A DNA stretch of 64,000 bases. Origin: Paenibacillus pinistramenti. GTDB lineage: Bacteria; Bacillota; Bacilli; Paenibacillales; Paenibacillaceae. The position numbers and the translations under genes are program-made. The DNA lies in assembly GCF_005869875.1 (NCBI RefSeq), contig NZ_VAWG01000010.1:81155-145154 (forward strand), given 5' to 3'. Positions 24,921 to 33,057 of this stretch are shown here, one piece after another. Under the pieces are notes generated by a model. That model was not told the DNA's origin and did not search any database. It worked only from the letters and a program-made list of their open reading frames with translations. Numbering within the stretch: position 1 is the stretch's first letter; each line of letters starts with the position of its first letter.

Positions 24921-26510
24921 TCAACTCCGGGCGTCCACAGCCAGGCCTTCGGCTGCAGGCCCCGTTTGTTTTTCCCCTTTATTCTCCTGCCCGGCTTCGC
25001 CTTCATTCTCCTTGGACAGCACCCCTCTGCCCAGGAACCAGCACATGATAAAGGCGATAATGCTGAAGACCAGCGCGATGAAGAACAGATTCTGGAACGC
25101 GTCCACAAACACTTCTTTGATCTTCAGGATAAGCTCTGGAGATACGCCCGCCGGAATGCCGCCGGAGGTGATATTTTCCGTTGTGCCGGCGGGAAGCTGG
25201 CCCGAGAAGGCGGCCACGCCTTCTTTGATGTGTCTGGCGAGCAGGCTACCGAAGACGCTGAGGCCGATCGTTGCGCCGAGCGACTGGACCAAGCCAATTG
25301 TACTTACGGCCACGCCGCTGTGCTTCTTGTCTACCGATTCCTGCACAATCAGATTATCGCTGCCGAACAGAATGCCGATGCCGAGCCCCAAGGTGAAGAA
25401 GGAGATCACGATGTACAGGACGGAGGTGTGCACACCGAGCTGGGTCAGCAGCGTAATGCCGATAATCGGCAGGATGAAACAGATGATGAACAGATTCCGG
25501 TAAGGGAATTTGGTGATCAGGAAGCCGTTCACGATACTGGACGGAATGGCTCCAGCCATAAAGGCCAGCGTCAGGTAGCCGGAGGCTGTCGGCGACAGGC
25601 CCATTACATTTTGCGCGAAGAACGGGAAGGTTGAAATGCCGCCCATCAGGCCGAGCATCAGCGTAAAGACGATGAAGGACAATACGACCACACTTCTGAT
25701 TTTAAAAAGATGCAGCGGAATAATCGGCTCCTTCGATTTGGTCTCCGCATAGATGAAGAAGGCGAGCAGGACCGCACCCGCAATCAGCAGGCCGATGATC
25801 CACGGAGAGCCCCAGGAGAGGCCCTGGTTGTCAATGAGAACGGGCGCCATCAGGAAGGACAGCAGCGCTCCGGTCAGCAGGGCAGCGCCTGGCCAGTCAA
25901 TCGGTTTGCGTTCGTCGCCGTGCGACTCGCGCATGCCGATCGACAGCACCAAAGCCGCAACCAGCCCTACGGGGATGTTGATCAGGAACACCCAGTGCCA
26001 ATTGACATGATCAGCCAGAAAGCCGCCGATGGTTGGGCCGAGTAGCTGCGGAAGAATCATCATCGGACCGACCAGACTCTGAATCTTGGCCCGCTGCTCC
26101 ACCGAATAGGAATCGCCGAGAATGACCATCGCCAGCGGCATCAAGCCGCCTGCGCCGATTCCCTGCAGCCCGCGTCCCGCAAGCAGCACCGTCATGGAAG
26201 GAGCCAGGCCGCAGACGATAGAGCCTGAAATAAACAAAGCCATACAGCTCAGATAGACGACCTTCCGGCCGTAAATATCGGCAAGCTTGCCGAGCAGCGG
26301 CATAAAGATCGTCGCAGCCAGCATGTACAGGCCCGCTACCCAGCCGTACAGCGACAGGCCATGCAGGTCGCGGATAATCGTCGGCATTGCGGTAGAGACC
26401 ACGGTTTCATCAAGCTCGGAGAAGATCAGGCCGATCAGGAGCCCTGTCAGGATGAGCTTTTTATTGTTTGTTCTTGTACTTGCACTAGCACGCACACTTG
26501 TGGTTTGCAC
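24921..26510 (-). CDS. DHA2-type MFS drug exporter (EmrB/QacA family, 14 TM)
   Basis: The GTG at 26510 has GAGGGA about 9 bases upstream. The 529-aa product has 14 hydrophobic segments and the DHA2 motifs: LDETVVSTAMPTI in TM1 (motif D1), GKLADIYGRK (motif A), GRGLQGIGAGGLMPL (motif B) and GPTIGGFLADH in TM5 (motif C, antiporter). Such proteins expel drugs or other lipophilic compounds in exchange for protons. The C-terminus is a charged tail with an ENEGEAGQENKGE stretch. It is alone on its strand; the XRE-cupin gene upstream on the same strand could be its regulator but is 407 bp away. Confidence 0.92.
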   Translation of the reverse strand: MQTTSVRASASTRTNNKKLILTGLLIGLIFSELDETVVSTAMPTIIRDLHGLSLYGWVAGLYMLAATIFMPLLGKLADIYGRKVVYLSCMALFISGSIVCGLAPSMTVLLAGRGLQGIGAGGLMPLAMVILGDSYSVEQRAKIQSLVGPMMILPQLLGPTIGGFLADHVNWHWVFLINIPVGLVAALVLSIGMRESHGDERKPIDWPGAALLTGALLSFLMAPVLIDNQGLSWGSPWIIGLLIAGAVLLAFFIYAETKSKEPIIPLHLFKIRSVVVLSFIVFTLMLGLMGGISTFPFFAQNVMGLSPTASGYLTLAFMAGAIPSSIVNGFLITKFPYRNLFIICFILPIIGITLLTQLGVHTSVLYIVISFFTLGLGIGILFGSDNLIVQESVDKKHSGVAVSTIGLVQSLGATIGLSVFGSLLARHIKEGVAAFSGQLPAGTTENITSGGIPAGVSPELILKIKEVFVDAFQNLFFIALVFSIIAFIMCWFLGRGVLSKENEGEAGQENKGEKQTGPAAEGLAVDARS

Positions 26511-26917
26511 CGTTATATTCCCTCATTTCTGTTAAAGTCGGCGCAGAGCGCCTTTCATAAAGGTCAGCGCAGAACGTCATTCGCTTCCGGACATCAACCA
26601 AGATAACCCGTATTTATGAACTGAATATGAATGGGTACACCGATTACGGATTTCAGTTGTGTTTGTTCAGCTGGCTCTTCTAGTTTATTTAGTTTTGGAA
26701 GGGGCTTCCAGCGGCGGGAGGAGGAAATGACGGTCGGTCCCGGGGGATAGGCATCTCGGTCCCGGGGCGGAGGAGGGGCTGTTGGAAGGAAGGGAAGGCA
26801 AACCCTTCTAATAAAAAAAACGCCCCGGAAGCCGGAACGGCATAACGGGACGGCATAATTCGAAGTGCGGCATTTATCTGGCGGCGCTTCTTAATTTTTT
26901 AAAATTTCTTATATTTA
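26511..26917. other. Intergenic region between XRE-cupin gene and MFS gene
   Basis: The 407-bp gap lies upstream of the MFS gene. It contains a direct repeat GTC(G/A)GCGCAGA(G/A)CG at about 26538 and 26567, and on the minus strand a short CCGG hairpin followed by eight T (26812-26845) that may end the XRE-cupin transcript. No gene and no clear consensus promoter was found. Confidence 0.45.
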
Positions 26918-27466
26918 TTAAATCCAGTCCGGCTCCCGCTCCGTCTCCGTATAAACGGCGATCAGCACCTGGGCGGTCTCCGGGCCGGCGTTGCGCACAA
27001 GATGCGGCGTACAGGCATTCCAGGAAAAAGAATCCCCCTCGCCGAACTCGGCCCGGTCCTCTCCCTGCTCCGCATAAATGCGGCCCTTGATGACCAGGTG
27101 AACCTCCTCGCCTTCGTGGGCATGGGCTTCGCCCGTAGAGGCCCCGGGCGGTATTTCCACGATGCGGACGCGGACATTTTTGGTAGAGCTGAGATGCTCG
27201 ACCTTCAGTTCACCGGCGCCGCTGGTCGTAACCGGCCGGTCCTCCCTGCGCACGATCTTCATCCGCTCTTCCTCTTTCAGCAGCAGGTAGGACAAAGGAA
27301 CCTTCAAAGCATTGGCGATGCTCTCCAGCGTGGAGATGGAGGGGGAGGTTTTGTTGTTCTCGACCTGGCTCATGAATCCCTGGGACAAACCGGTTTCTTC
27401 GCAGATCTGGACAATTGTAATATTTTTGCGCTTGCGAATGGCCCGTATGGTGGCTCCGATATTCAT
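26918..27466 (-). CDS. XRE-family regulator with C-terminal cupin sensor
   Basis: The ATG at 27466 lies 11 bases after GAGGAG; a GTG at 27478 overlaps that site. The product (182 aa) has an N-terminal XRE helix-turn-helix (TIVQICEETGLSQGFMSQVENNKTSPSI, residues about 15-45) and a C-terminal cupin barrel with HAHEGEEVHLVIKG and an SWNACTPHLVRNAG segment. This architecture is that of PuuR/SutR-like regulators that sense small metabolites. It is divergent from the DoxX operon, and three copies of a TTAGTAATA motif lie in the 163-bp space between them, so it probably represses or activates both. Confidence 0.92.
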   Translation of the reverse strand: MNIGATIRAIRKRKNITIVQICEETGLSQGFMSQVENNKTSPSISTLESIANALKVPLSYLLLKEEERMKIVRREDRPVTTSGAGELKVEHLSSTKNVRVRIVEIPPGASTGEAHAHEGEEVHLVIKGRIYAEQGEDRAEFGEGDSFSWNACTPHLVRNAGPETAQVLIAVYTETEREPDWI

Positions 27467-27501
27467 GTGACTGCACACTCCTCAATACACGGATATATAT
27501 A

Positions 27502-27514
27502 TATTAGTAATACT
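27502..27514. promoter_or_regulatory. Candidate XRE-cupin operator, copy 1
   Basis: TATTAGTAATACT contains TTAGTAATA, which recurs at 27571 and, inverted, at 27596. It is the copy nearest to the regulator gene and overlaps a TATTAC -10-like element on the minus strand. Confidence 0.55.
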
Positions 27515-27544
27515 GAACTTTATTTAATAATAGCAATTTTTATG

Positions 27545-27573
27545 TTGACAAGCTACCTGATGAGGCTTAAATT
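27545..27573 (+). promoter_or_regulatory. Sigma-A promoter of the DoxX operon
   Basis: TTGACA (27545-27550), 17-bp spacer, TAAATT (27568-27573). The second operator copy overlaps the -10, consistent with repression. Confidence 0.7.
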
Positions 27574-27604
27574 AGTAATACAAACAAATTTTCAATATTA
27601 CTAA
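27571..27604. promoter_or_regulatory. Candidate XRE-cupin operators, copies 2 and 3
   Basis: ATTAGTAATAC (27571-27581) and the inverted copy TATTACTAA (27596-27604) bracket the likely transcription start of the DoxX operon. Their shared nonamer with the 27502 site is the basis for this call. Confidence 0.55.
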
Positions 27605-27629
27605 TATTTTAGTCAGGGAGGAAAATGAA

Positions 27630-28058
27630 ATGAACATGCAGGCAGTTGTTACTTTGATCATGCGCATCGGACTGGGCGTTTTATTCCTCGTTCATGGCAT
27701 CAATAAATTTCAGGCAGGACTGGGGAATGTGGCGATTGGATTTGAGAACGCAGGCACGCCCGGTTTTCTGGCTTACATCGCAGGGCCTCTCGAAACCTTT
27801 GGCGGCATCCTGCTGATTCTGGGTCTGTTTACTCGCTATATTTCTGCTTACTACGTGATTCAAATGGTCATGGCCATTATCACGATGAAGCTTTCGGCAG
27901 GTTTGCTTGGGAACGGGCAGATGGCGGGCAGTGAGCTGGACATTACCTATTTGCTCCTTGCTCTTTATCTGGCAGCTGCGAAGACGGTGCCGGTATCGGC
28001 AGATGCTTTGTTCAAGCGGAAAAATCGTAATGAAGCCCTCGTAGAAGCGGCCGAATAA
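27630..28058 (+). CDS. DoxX-family membrane protein
   Basis: AGGGAGGA precedes the ATG. The 142-aa product has four hydrophobic segments, with the family motifs RIGLGVLFLVHGINKF in the first and GPLETFGGILLILGLFTR in the second. DoxX proteins include MhqP of Bacillus subtilis (quinone resistance) and subunits of thiosulfate:quinone oxidoreductase. Here it leads a three-gene operon with an esterase and a ring-cleavage dioxygenase, the same set of functions as the mhq genes, so a role in quinone or catechol stress is likely. Confidence 0.9.
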   Translation: MNMQAVVTLIMRIGLGVLFLVHGINKFQAGLGNVAIGFENAGTPGFLAYIAGPLETFGGILLILGLFTRYISAYYVIQMVMAIITMKLSAGLLGNGQMAGSELDITYLLLALYLAAAKTVPVSADALFKRKNRNEALVEAAE

Positions 28059-28075
28059 GGAGGGGGAGAAAGGAG

Positions 28076-28753
28076 ATGGAGAAGATGGAGAAGAGCAGAA
28101 GCAGTGCAGTATCGCCTTATTCTTATGAAGTCCATCTGCCGTCAGGCTACGTGCCTGGCCGCAGGTATCCGGCTCTATTCACCCTGCACGGCAAAGGTTC
28201 TAACGAGCAAAATATGTTCGGGCTGGTGGAGCCGCTGGCTGAAGAATTTATCATTATCGGCATCCGGGGCGACTTGACGCTGGGGCCGGGGTATCAGTAT
28301 TACGAATTAGTAAGCCTCGGCAATCCGGTGCGTGAACAGTTTGACCGGGCCGTCCGCCAGCTTGAGGCGGTAATAGACGAAATTACGTCCAGTGAACCGG
28401 TGGATCCGGAGCGCCGCTGCCTGCTCGGCTTCAGCCAGGGAGCTATTTTGTCCATGACCCTCGCGCTGGTAATGGGGAGCAGGCTGAAGGGGATTGTGTC
28501 GCTGAACGGGTATGTTCCGGATTTTGTGAAGAGCGAGTACCAGCTGCAGAGCCTGGAGAAGGTATCCCTTTTTATTTCCCACGGGCAGTACGATCCGCTG
28601 TTCCCTGCGGAGATTGGACACGAAACTGCCGCTTATTTTCAAGCTTTGACCTCAAACGTTGTGTTCAACATGTATCCGAACGGCCATGAGGTGTCCCGGC
28701 AGAACCAGCAGGATTTCCTGAGCTGGCTGCAGGCTGACATTAAACAGGAATAA
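28076..28753 (+). CDS. Alpha/beta-hydrolase, predicted carboxylesterase (MhqD/YtpA-like esterase)
   Basis: A GGAGGGGG site lies about 10 bases before the ATG at 28076; a second in-frame ATG is at 28085. The 225-aa product has an alpha/beta-hydrolase fold with nucleophile elbow GFSQGA, Asp in GQYDPLFP and His in PNGHEVS, and an HGKGSNEQNM oxyanion region. It matches the phospholipase/carboxylesterase family (Pfam Abhydrolase_2 type). It follows the DoxX gene by 17 bp. B. subtilis MhqD, linked to hydroquinone resistance, belongs to the same family, which supports the operon function. Confidence 0.9.
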   Translation: MEKMEKSRSSAVSPYSYEVHLPSGYVPGRRYPALFTLHGKGSNEQNMFGLVEPLAEEFIIIGIRGDLTLGPGYQYYELVSLGNPVREQFDRAVRQLEAVIDEITSSEPVDPERRCLLGFSQGAILSMTLALVMGSRLKGIVSLNGYVPDFVKSEYQLQSLEKVSLFISHGQYDPLFPAEIGHETAAYFQALTSNVVFNMYPNGHEVSRQNQQDFLSWLQADIKQE

Positions 28754-28777
28754 ACAATATAAAGGGAGTGAACAACG

Positions 28778-29548
28778 ATGATGCCCTCTTATTTCATCGC
28801 GCATGGCGCACCTTCGCTGGTGCTGGACCATAATGATTATACGGACTTTTTGAAAAAGCTTGCCGAACGCACGCCGCGGCCCAAAGCCATCGTCCTGCTG
28901 TCGGCCCACTGGGAAAGCGTGACCCAGAAGGTGAGTGCCGTGCCGCAGTACAGCACGATTTATGATTTTTCCGGATTTCAGGAGGAGCTGTACAAAATAC
29001 AGTATCCGGCGCGCGGAGACCGGGAGGTCAGCGGGCAGGTGCAGGCACTATTAGCAGAGCAAGGCATCGCAAGCGTGTTGGACGAAGCGCGGGGTCTGGA
29101 TCACGGGGCATGGGCTGTGCTCAAGCTGATCTACCCTGACGCCGACATTCCGGTGGCGGCCATGTCAGTCAACCGCTATTTGAGCAATGAGGAGCAGTAC
29201 AAGCTCGGGACCGCGTTAGCCGCGCTGCGGGAGCAGGATATTCTGGTCATCGGCAGCGGCGGAACAGTCCACAACCTGCGCCGGGTCAACTGGCGGGCCG
29301 ATCAGCCGGAAGGCTGGGCGATCGCTTTCGACGACTGGCTGAAGGAGAAGCTGGAGGCGTGGGATACGAAGGCATTGTTTAACTACCGCGAAGAGGCGCC
29401 TTTCGGGAGCGAGGCGGTTCCGACGAATGAGCATTTTATTCCGCTGCTGCTTGCAATGGGAGCGGGAGACCGCACCAAGCAGGCCAGCCTGCTGCACCGC
29501 AGCTATCAGTACGGCAATTTAAGCCTGAGCTGCTGGGAGTTTAAGTAA
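28778..29548 (+). CDS. LigB-type (DODA) extradiol aromatic ring-cleavage dioxygenase
   Basis: AAAGGGAG precedes the ATG. The 256-aa product starts MPSYFIAHGAPSLVLDHN, with the iron-ligand His and the SAHWES, DHGAWAVL, GSGGTVHNLR and NEHFIPLL motifs of class III extradiol dioxygenases of the YgiD/4,5-DOPA dioxygenase group. It would open catechol rings using non-heme Fe(II). In B. subtilis the mhq operons use glyoxalase-fold dioxygenases at this place, so this is a different enzyme class doing a likely similar job. Confidence 0.93.
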   Translation: MMPSYFIAHGAPSLVLDHNDYTDFLKKLAERTPRPKAIVLLSAHWESVTQKVSAVPQYSTIYDFSGFQEELYKIQYPARGDREVSGQVQALLAEQGIASVLDEARGLDHGAWAVLKLIYPDADIPVAAMSVNRYLSNEEQYKLGTALAALREQDILVIGSGGTVHNLRRVNWRADQPEGWAIAFDDWLKEKLEAWDTKALFNYREEAPFGSEAVPTNEHFIPLLLAMGAGDRTKQASLLHRSYQYGNLSLSCWEFK

Positions 29549-29577
29549 GTCGCGCCGTAATTCGGCCAAATAATAGC

Positions 29578-29652
29578 AAAGAGCCGTCCGTTCAGGTCAA
29601 GGTCTGCCAAGGGAAATCCCGGCTGGCTGTCCTGCCTGCGGAGGGCTCTTTT
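29578..29652. terminator. Bidirectional terminator
   Basis: AAAGAGCC (29578-29585) with TCCG pairs with CGGAGGGCTCTTTT (29639-29652). The loop is long. It separates two converging genes. Confidence 0.7.
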
Positions 29653-29696
29653 GTTTGTTTAACTCTTTATTTCGAGTGCGATTTTAGAGTGCAATG

Positions 29697-30227
29697 TTAG
29701 AGTGAAATTTCTGCCAAAGGTTTGATCGAGACGAGCCCTTCCCAGGCCCGCTCATGCTCCTCGATAATCTGCGGCGCGGACGGCGTGGAGTTCACAACCG
29801 TGCTGTGGCCGTTTTTCAGCAAAATATTATCGGTATACCCGAGCTCATGCGCCCGGCGGACGGTGGCGTTGATGCAGTAATCAGTCTGGGCCCCGGCAAA
29901 GATCAGCTGGCGGACGCCCTGCTGCTGCAGGCAGCTGCCAAGCTCCGTTTCGTGGAAGGAATCCCGTGTGGTCTTGCGGATGACCGGATCGCTGTCCAGC
30001 CGGTTTAAGCCGCGGTGAAGCTGCCAGTCCGGCGTGTCCACGTAGAATTCGTCCTGCTCATAGTCGTACTCCGTATGCTGGATAAACACAACCGGAATCG
30101 CCTTGCTGCGTGCCTCCTCAATCAAGGCGTTAATGTTCCGGACGAGCTGCTCCTTCTCATGCAGCAGACAGGACGGATTCTGGAAAAAGGCTTCCTGCAC
30201 GTCAATCACAACGACTGCTTTGCTCAA
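29697..30227 (-). CDS. Isochorismatase-like cysteine hydrolase
   Basis: The TTG at 30227 has AAGGGGG eight bases upstream and gives the usual N-terminus (SKAVVVIDVQEAFF); an ATG at 30260 has no ribosome site. The product (176 aa) has the catalytic Asp in VIDVQ, Lys in VIRKTTRDSF and Cys in GAQTDYCINATVRRA. The family hydrolyses amides or vinyl ethers (nicotinamidase, isochorismatase, N-carbamoylsarcosine amidase). Substrate cannot be told. It follows fabF on the same strand by about 90 bp. Confidence 0.88.
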   Translation of the reverse strand: MSKAVVVIDVQEAFFQNPSCLLHEKEQLVRNINALIEEARSKAIPVVFIQHTEYDYEQDEFYVDTPDWQLHRGLNRLDSDPVIRKTTRDSFHETELGSCLQQQGVRQLIFAGAQTDYCINATVRRAHELGYTDNILLKNGHSTVVNSTPSAPQIIEEHERAWEGLVSIKPLAEISL

Positions 30228-30318
30228 GGACTTGGCCCCCTTATCAAAAAAAGATTTCATGCACCAGGCCTGCGCCGGTGTACGTATGTCCCTATTCTAC
30301 AGGAAGCTCCGGGGAAAA

Positions 30319-31557
30319 TTAACCCTCATATTTGCGGATAATAATAACCGCATTATGGCCGCCGAAGCCAAACGAGTTCGACATGCCGATCGTCAGATCG
30401 GCCCTGCGGGCGGTGTTTGGCACATAGTCCAGGTCGCAGTCCGGATCGGGCTGCGCCAGGTTGATGGTCGGCGGAATGACGCCGTCCGCAAGCGTCTTGA
30501 CCAGGGCGATAGCTTCCGCGCCGCCGGCGGCGCCGAACATGTGCCCGGTCATGGATTTGTTGGCCGTGACGGGAACGCGGTACGCGTGTTCCCCGAACAC
30601 GGCTTTGACCGCGGCCGTCTCGGAGCGGTCGCCGAGCGGCGTGCTCGTCGCATGCGCGCTGATGACGTCGATCTGCTCCGGCAGCAGATTCGCGTCCTTC
30701 AGCGCAAGCTTCATGGCGCGCGCTGCGCCCGCGCCGTCCGCCGGCGTAGCGACCATGCTGTAGGCATCGGAGCTTGCGCCGTAGCCGATGATCTCGCCGT
30801 AAATGCGCGCGCCCCGCTTCAGCGCGTGGGACAGCGATTCCAGCACCAGGATGCCGGCGCCCTCGCCCATCACAAAGCCGTCCCGCGCCGCGTCAAACGG
30901 CCGGCTGGCACCCTGCGGGTTGTCATTGCTCCGGGACAAAGCCGTCGCATTGTTGAAGCTGGCCAGCGCAACCGGATTGACGGCCGCCTCCGCCCCGCCG
31001 GCAATAATAATGTCAGATCTGCCGGCTTGAATGCTGTAATAGGCTTCCCCGATCGAAGTATTGCCGATGGAGCAGGCAGTGACCGGCGCAAGGGTGGAGC
31101 CGAGTGCGCCAAAATGAATGCTGATCAGAGCCGCCGCCATATTGGCGATCATCATCGGCACCAGAGTCGGGCTGATGCGGTCAGGCCCTCGGGACAGCAG
31201 CACCTTCTGCTGCTCCAGCAGCGTATCAATGCCGCCGATGCCGGAGCCGACGTAGACGCCCATCCGCTCGCGGTCGATCTGCTCCAGATCGAGGCCGGAG
31301 TCCTCTACCGCCTGCTGCGCGGCTGCCAGCGCGAACTGGCAGAACCGGTCCATCCGGCGCGCTTCCTTGGTGCCGAACAGCGCTTTGGGATCGAAATCGC
31401 GCACGATTCCGGCGATTTTTACCTTGAAATCTGTAGTATCAAACAAATCTATATAGCTGATTCCGGACTTTCCCTGCTGCATATTCGACCAGAATTGTTC
31501 TACGCTGTTCCCGAGCGGGGAAATGATGCCCATTCCTGTGACCACAACTCTTTCCAC
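30319..31557 (-). CDS. fabF: 3-oxoacyl-ACP synthase II
   Basis: The 412-aa product matches FabF throughout: VVVTGMGIISPLG at the start, catalytic Cys162 in PVTACSIGNTSIGEA, first catalytic His in SAHATSTPLGD, second in NKSMTGHMFGAAG, and the C-terminal NSFGFGGHNAVII. It condenses malonyl-ACP with acyl-ACP to elongate fatty acids. The nucleophile context TACSIG differs from the usual TACATG. The start is GTG at 31557 with a weak GAGATGA ribosome site. No other fatty-acid genes are adjacent, so this may be a second, specialised FabF copy. Confidence 0.93.
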   Translation of the reverse strand: MERVVVTGMGIISPLGNSVEQFWSNMQQGKSGISYIDLFDTTDFKVKIAGIVRDFDPKALFGTKEARRMDRFCQFALAAAQQAVEDSGLDLEQIDRERMGVYVGSGIGGIDTLLEQQKVLLSRGPDRISPTLVPMMIANMAAALISIHFGALGSTLAPVTACSIGNTSIGEAYYSIQAGRSDIIIAGGAEAAVNPVALASFNNATALSRSNDNPQGASRPFDAARDGFVMGEGAGILVLESLSHALKRGARIYGEIIGYGASSDAYSMVATPADGAGAARAMKLALKDANLLPEQIDVISAHATSTPLGDRSETAAVKAVFGEHAYRVPVTANKSMTGHMFGAAGGAEAIALVKTLADGVIPPTINLAQPDPDCDLDYVPNTARRADLTIGMSNSFGFGGHNAVIIIRKYEG

Positions 31558-31630
31558 TTGAGATCATCTCACTCTCTTTTATTAAAATGTGACCAGGTAC
31601 TAAATTTATGATGTCACTAAAATCATCCTA

Positions 31631-31659
31631 TTACAAGTTGGCATTTATCCTAGTATAAT
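31631..31659 (+). promoter_or_regulatory. Candidate sigma-A promoter of the MmyB-type regulator
   Basis: TTACAA (31631-31636), 17-bp spacer, TATAAT (31654-31659), 60 bp before the ATG. Confidence 0.55.
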
Positions 31660-31718
31660 TAGCACCATAATAACCGGAATGAAGTCTGCAATCGGAAAGG
31701 ATAGAAGGTGAGAACAAA

Positions 31719-32564
31719 ATGTCGACACAAGTCCGTTTACAGGCCTTGTCCGCGTTCCTGAAAGCGCAGCGGGCCAAAATACCGCCCGAGTCTGTCGGGC
31801 TGCCCCCAGGCATCCGGCGCAGGACGCCGGGGCTGCGGCGGGAGGAGGTCGCCCAGCTGGCCGGGGTGAGCACCACCTGGTACACCTGGCTGGAGCAGGG
31901 CCGGGACATTCAGGTGTCCGCTTCGGTGCTGGACAGCATTGCCGGCGCTTTAAGGCTGACGGCCGATGAGCGGAAATATTTATTTTCGCTGGCTCACGAA
32001 AGCGGGAAAGGGAGCGGCAGCCAGCCGGTGGAGGAGGAAGCACAGCTCAGCCCGTCCCTGCAGAAGATCATCCGCGAGCTGCGCAGCTGCCCGGTCATTA
32101 TCTCCGACCGCCGCTGCCATATTGTCGGCTGGAATGAGGCGGCCTCGCATATTTTCCTGAATTTCGAGGAGATTCCGCCGGATGAGCGCAATTTGATCCG
32201 CCTGCTGTTCACCCGCCGCGAGTTTCAGCGCCTTGCCGTTAATTGGGAGCAGTTCGCTTCCGATTACCTGGCGATGTTCCGCTCTTATTACGGGCAGTAT
32301 GTTGACGACGGCTGGTACGATGAATTTCTGGAGGAGATGAAGCGGCAGCATCCGGACTTCAACCGGCTGTGGGAGCAGAGCAAGGTCAGCTCGGCGCCTG
32401 ACGTGCTGCTGGAATTCCGGCATGCAAAGGCTGGGAAAATGATGTTCCAGCTCACTTCCCTCCAGGTGCAGGGGGAGGCCGATCTCCGCTGCAGCGTGTA
32501 TACGCCTGCCCAGCATACGGATACGGAAGCCAAGCTGATGAAGCTGATGAGCAGAGGGCTATGA
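31719..32564 (+). CDS. XRE-family regulator with MmyB-like ligand-binding domain
   Basis: AAGGTGAG lies before the ATG. The 281-aa product has an N-terminal helix-turn-helix with the typical sequence TPGLRREEVAQLAGVSTTWYTWLEQGRD, followed by SVLDSIAGALRLT. The C-terminal part (about residues 105-275) is the MmyB-like domain (PVIISDRRCHIVGWNEAA, NLIRLLFT, LRCSVYTPA), a PAS-related fold reported to bind fatty acids in some members. It is divergent from fabF, with 160 bp between them, so control of fabF is an attractive but untested link. Confidence 0.9.
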   Translation: MSTQVRLQALSAFLKAQRAKIPPESVGLPPGIRRRTPGLRREEVAQLAGVSTTWYTWLEQGRDIQVSASVLDSIAGALRLTADERKYLFSLAHESGKGSGSQPVEEEAQLSPSLQKIIRELRSCPVIISDRRCHIVGWNEAASHIFLNFEEIPPDERNLIRLLFTRREFQRLAVNWEQFASDYLAMFRSYYGQYVDDGWYDEFLEEMKRQHPDFNRLWEQSKVSSAPDVLLEFRHAKAGKMMFQLTSLQVQGEADLRCSVYTPAQHTDTEAKLMKLMSRGL

Positions 32565-32605
32565 GCAGAGAGAAGAAGTGCTGCGTGAGAAGTGCTGCAT
32601 GATGT

Positions 32606-32626
32606 GAAGGCACGGCCTTCGTTTTT
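32606..32626 (+). terminator. Short terminator before the crcB pair
   Basis: GAAGGC (32606-32611), loop ACG, GCCTTC (32615-32620), then GTTTTT. The preceding bases (32575-32600) are two copies of a GAGAAGTGCTGC unit. Confidence 0.55.
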
Positions 32627-32655
32627 GACAACAAATAGGGTTTGGGGTGGAAGAA

Positions 32656-33057
32656 ATGATCTACTTATGGGTCGGGCTGAGCGGTGTGCTGGGCGCCCTG
32701 CTCCGGTACGGGATGGGCCAGTGGATTGCCCTGCCGGACGGCGGCGGATTTCCACTGAGCACCCTGATCGTCAATTTGACGGGGTGCCTGGCGCTGGCTT
32801 TTTTCTATACGGCGGCAGCGACACGTTTTAAGGTGCATCCGCACTTCCGGGCGGCGTTCGGCACCGGATTTATCGGGTCTTATACAACGTTTTCGACGTT
32901 TTGCAAGGAAGGCATCCTGCTGGTAAAGGACGGGCATACGGGGACGGCTTTGGCGTATATCCTGATCAGTCTGGCCGGAGGATATGCCTGCGCATGGCTG
33001 GGCGTCCGCCTGGGGACATTCAAGCCCCGGAAAGCTGCAGAAGGGGGGCAGGCCTGA
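32656..33057 (+). CDS. crcB: Fluoride exporter CrcB/FluC, subunit 1
   Basis: The ATG at 32656 has GGGGTGG just upstream; a GTG at 32647 lies inside that site. The 133-aa product has four membrane helices and the Fluc signature GTGFIGSYTTFSTF, plus GALLRYGMG and NLTGCLAL, which line the dual-topology fluoride channel. It exports fluoride passively and protects enolase and pyrophosphatase. Gram-positive bacteria often carry two adjacent genes whose products form a heterodimer, as here. No fluoride riboswitch was recognised upstream. Confidence 0.93.
   Translation: MIYLWVGLSGVLGALLRYGMGQWIALPDGGGFPLSTLIVNLTGCLALAFFYTAAATRFKVHPHFRAAFGTGFIGSYTTFSTFCKEGILLVKDGHTGTALAYILISLAGGYACAWLGVRLGTFKPRKAAEGGQA

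Noticed and set aside
32565..32655. Fluoride riboswitch before crcB
   Set aside because: The gap is short, lacks the conserved fluoride-aptamer pattern and instead holds a small terminator hairpin and a direct repeat.
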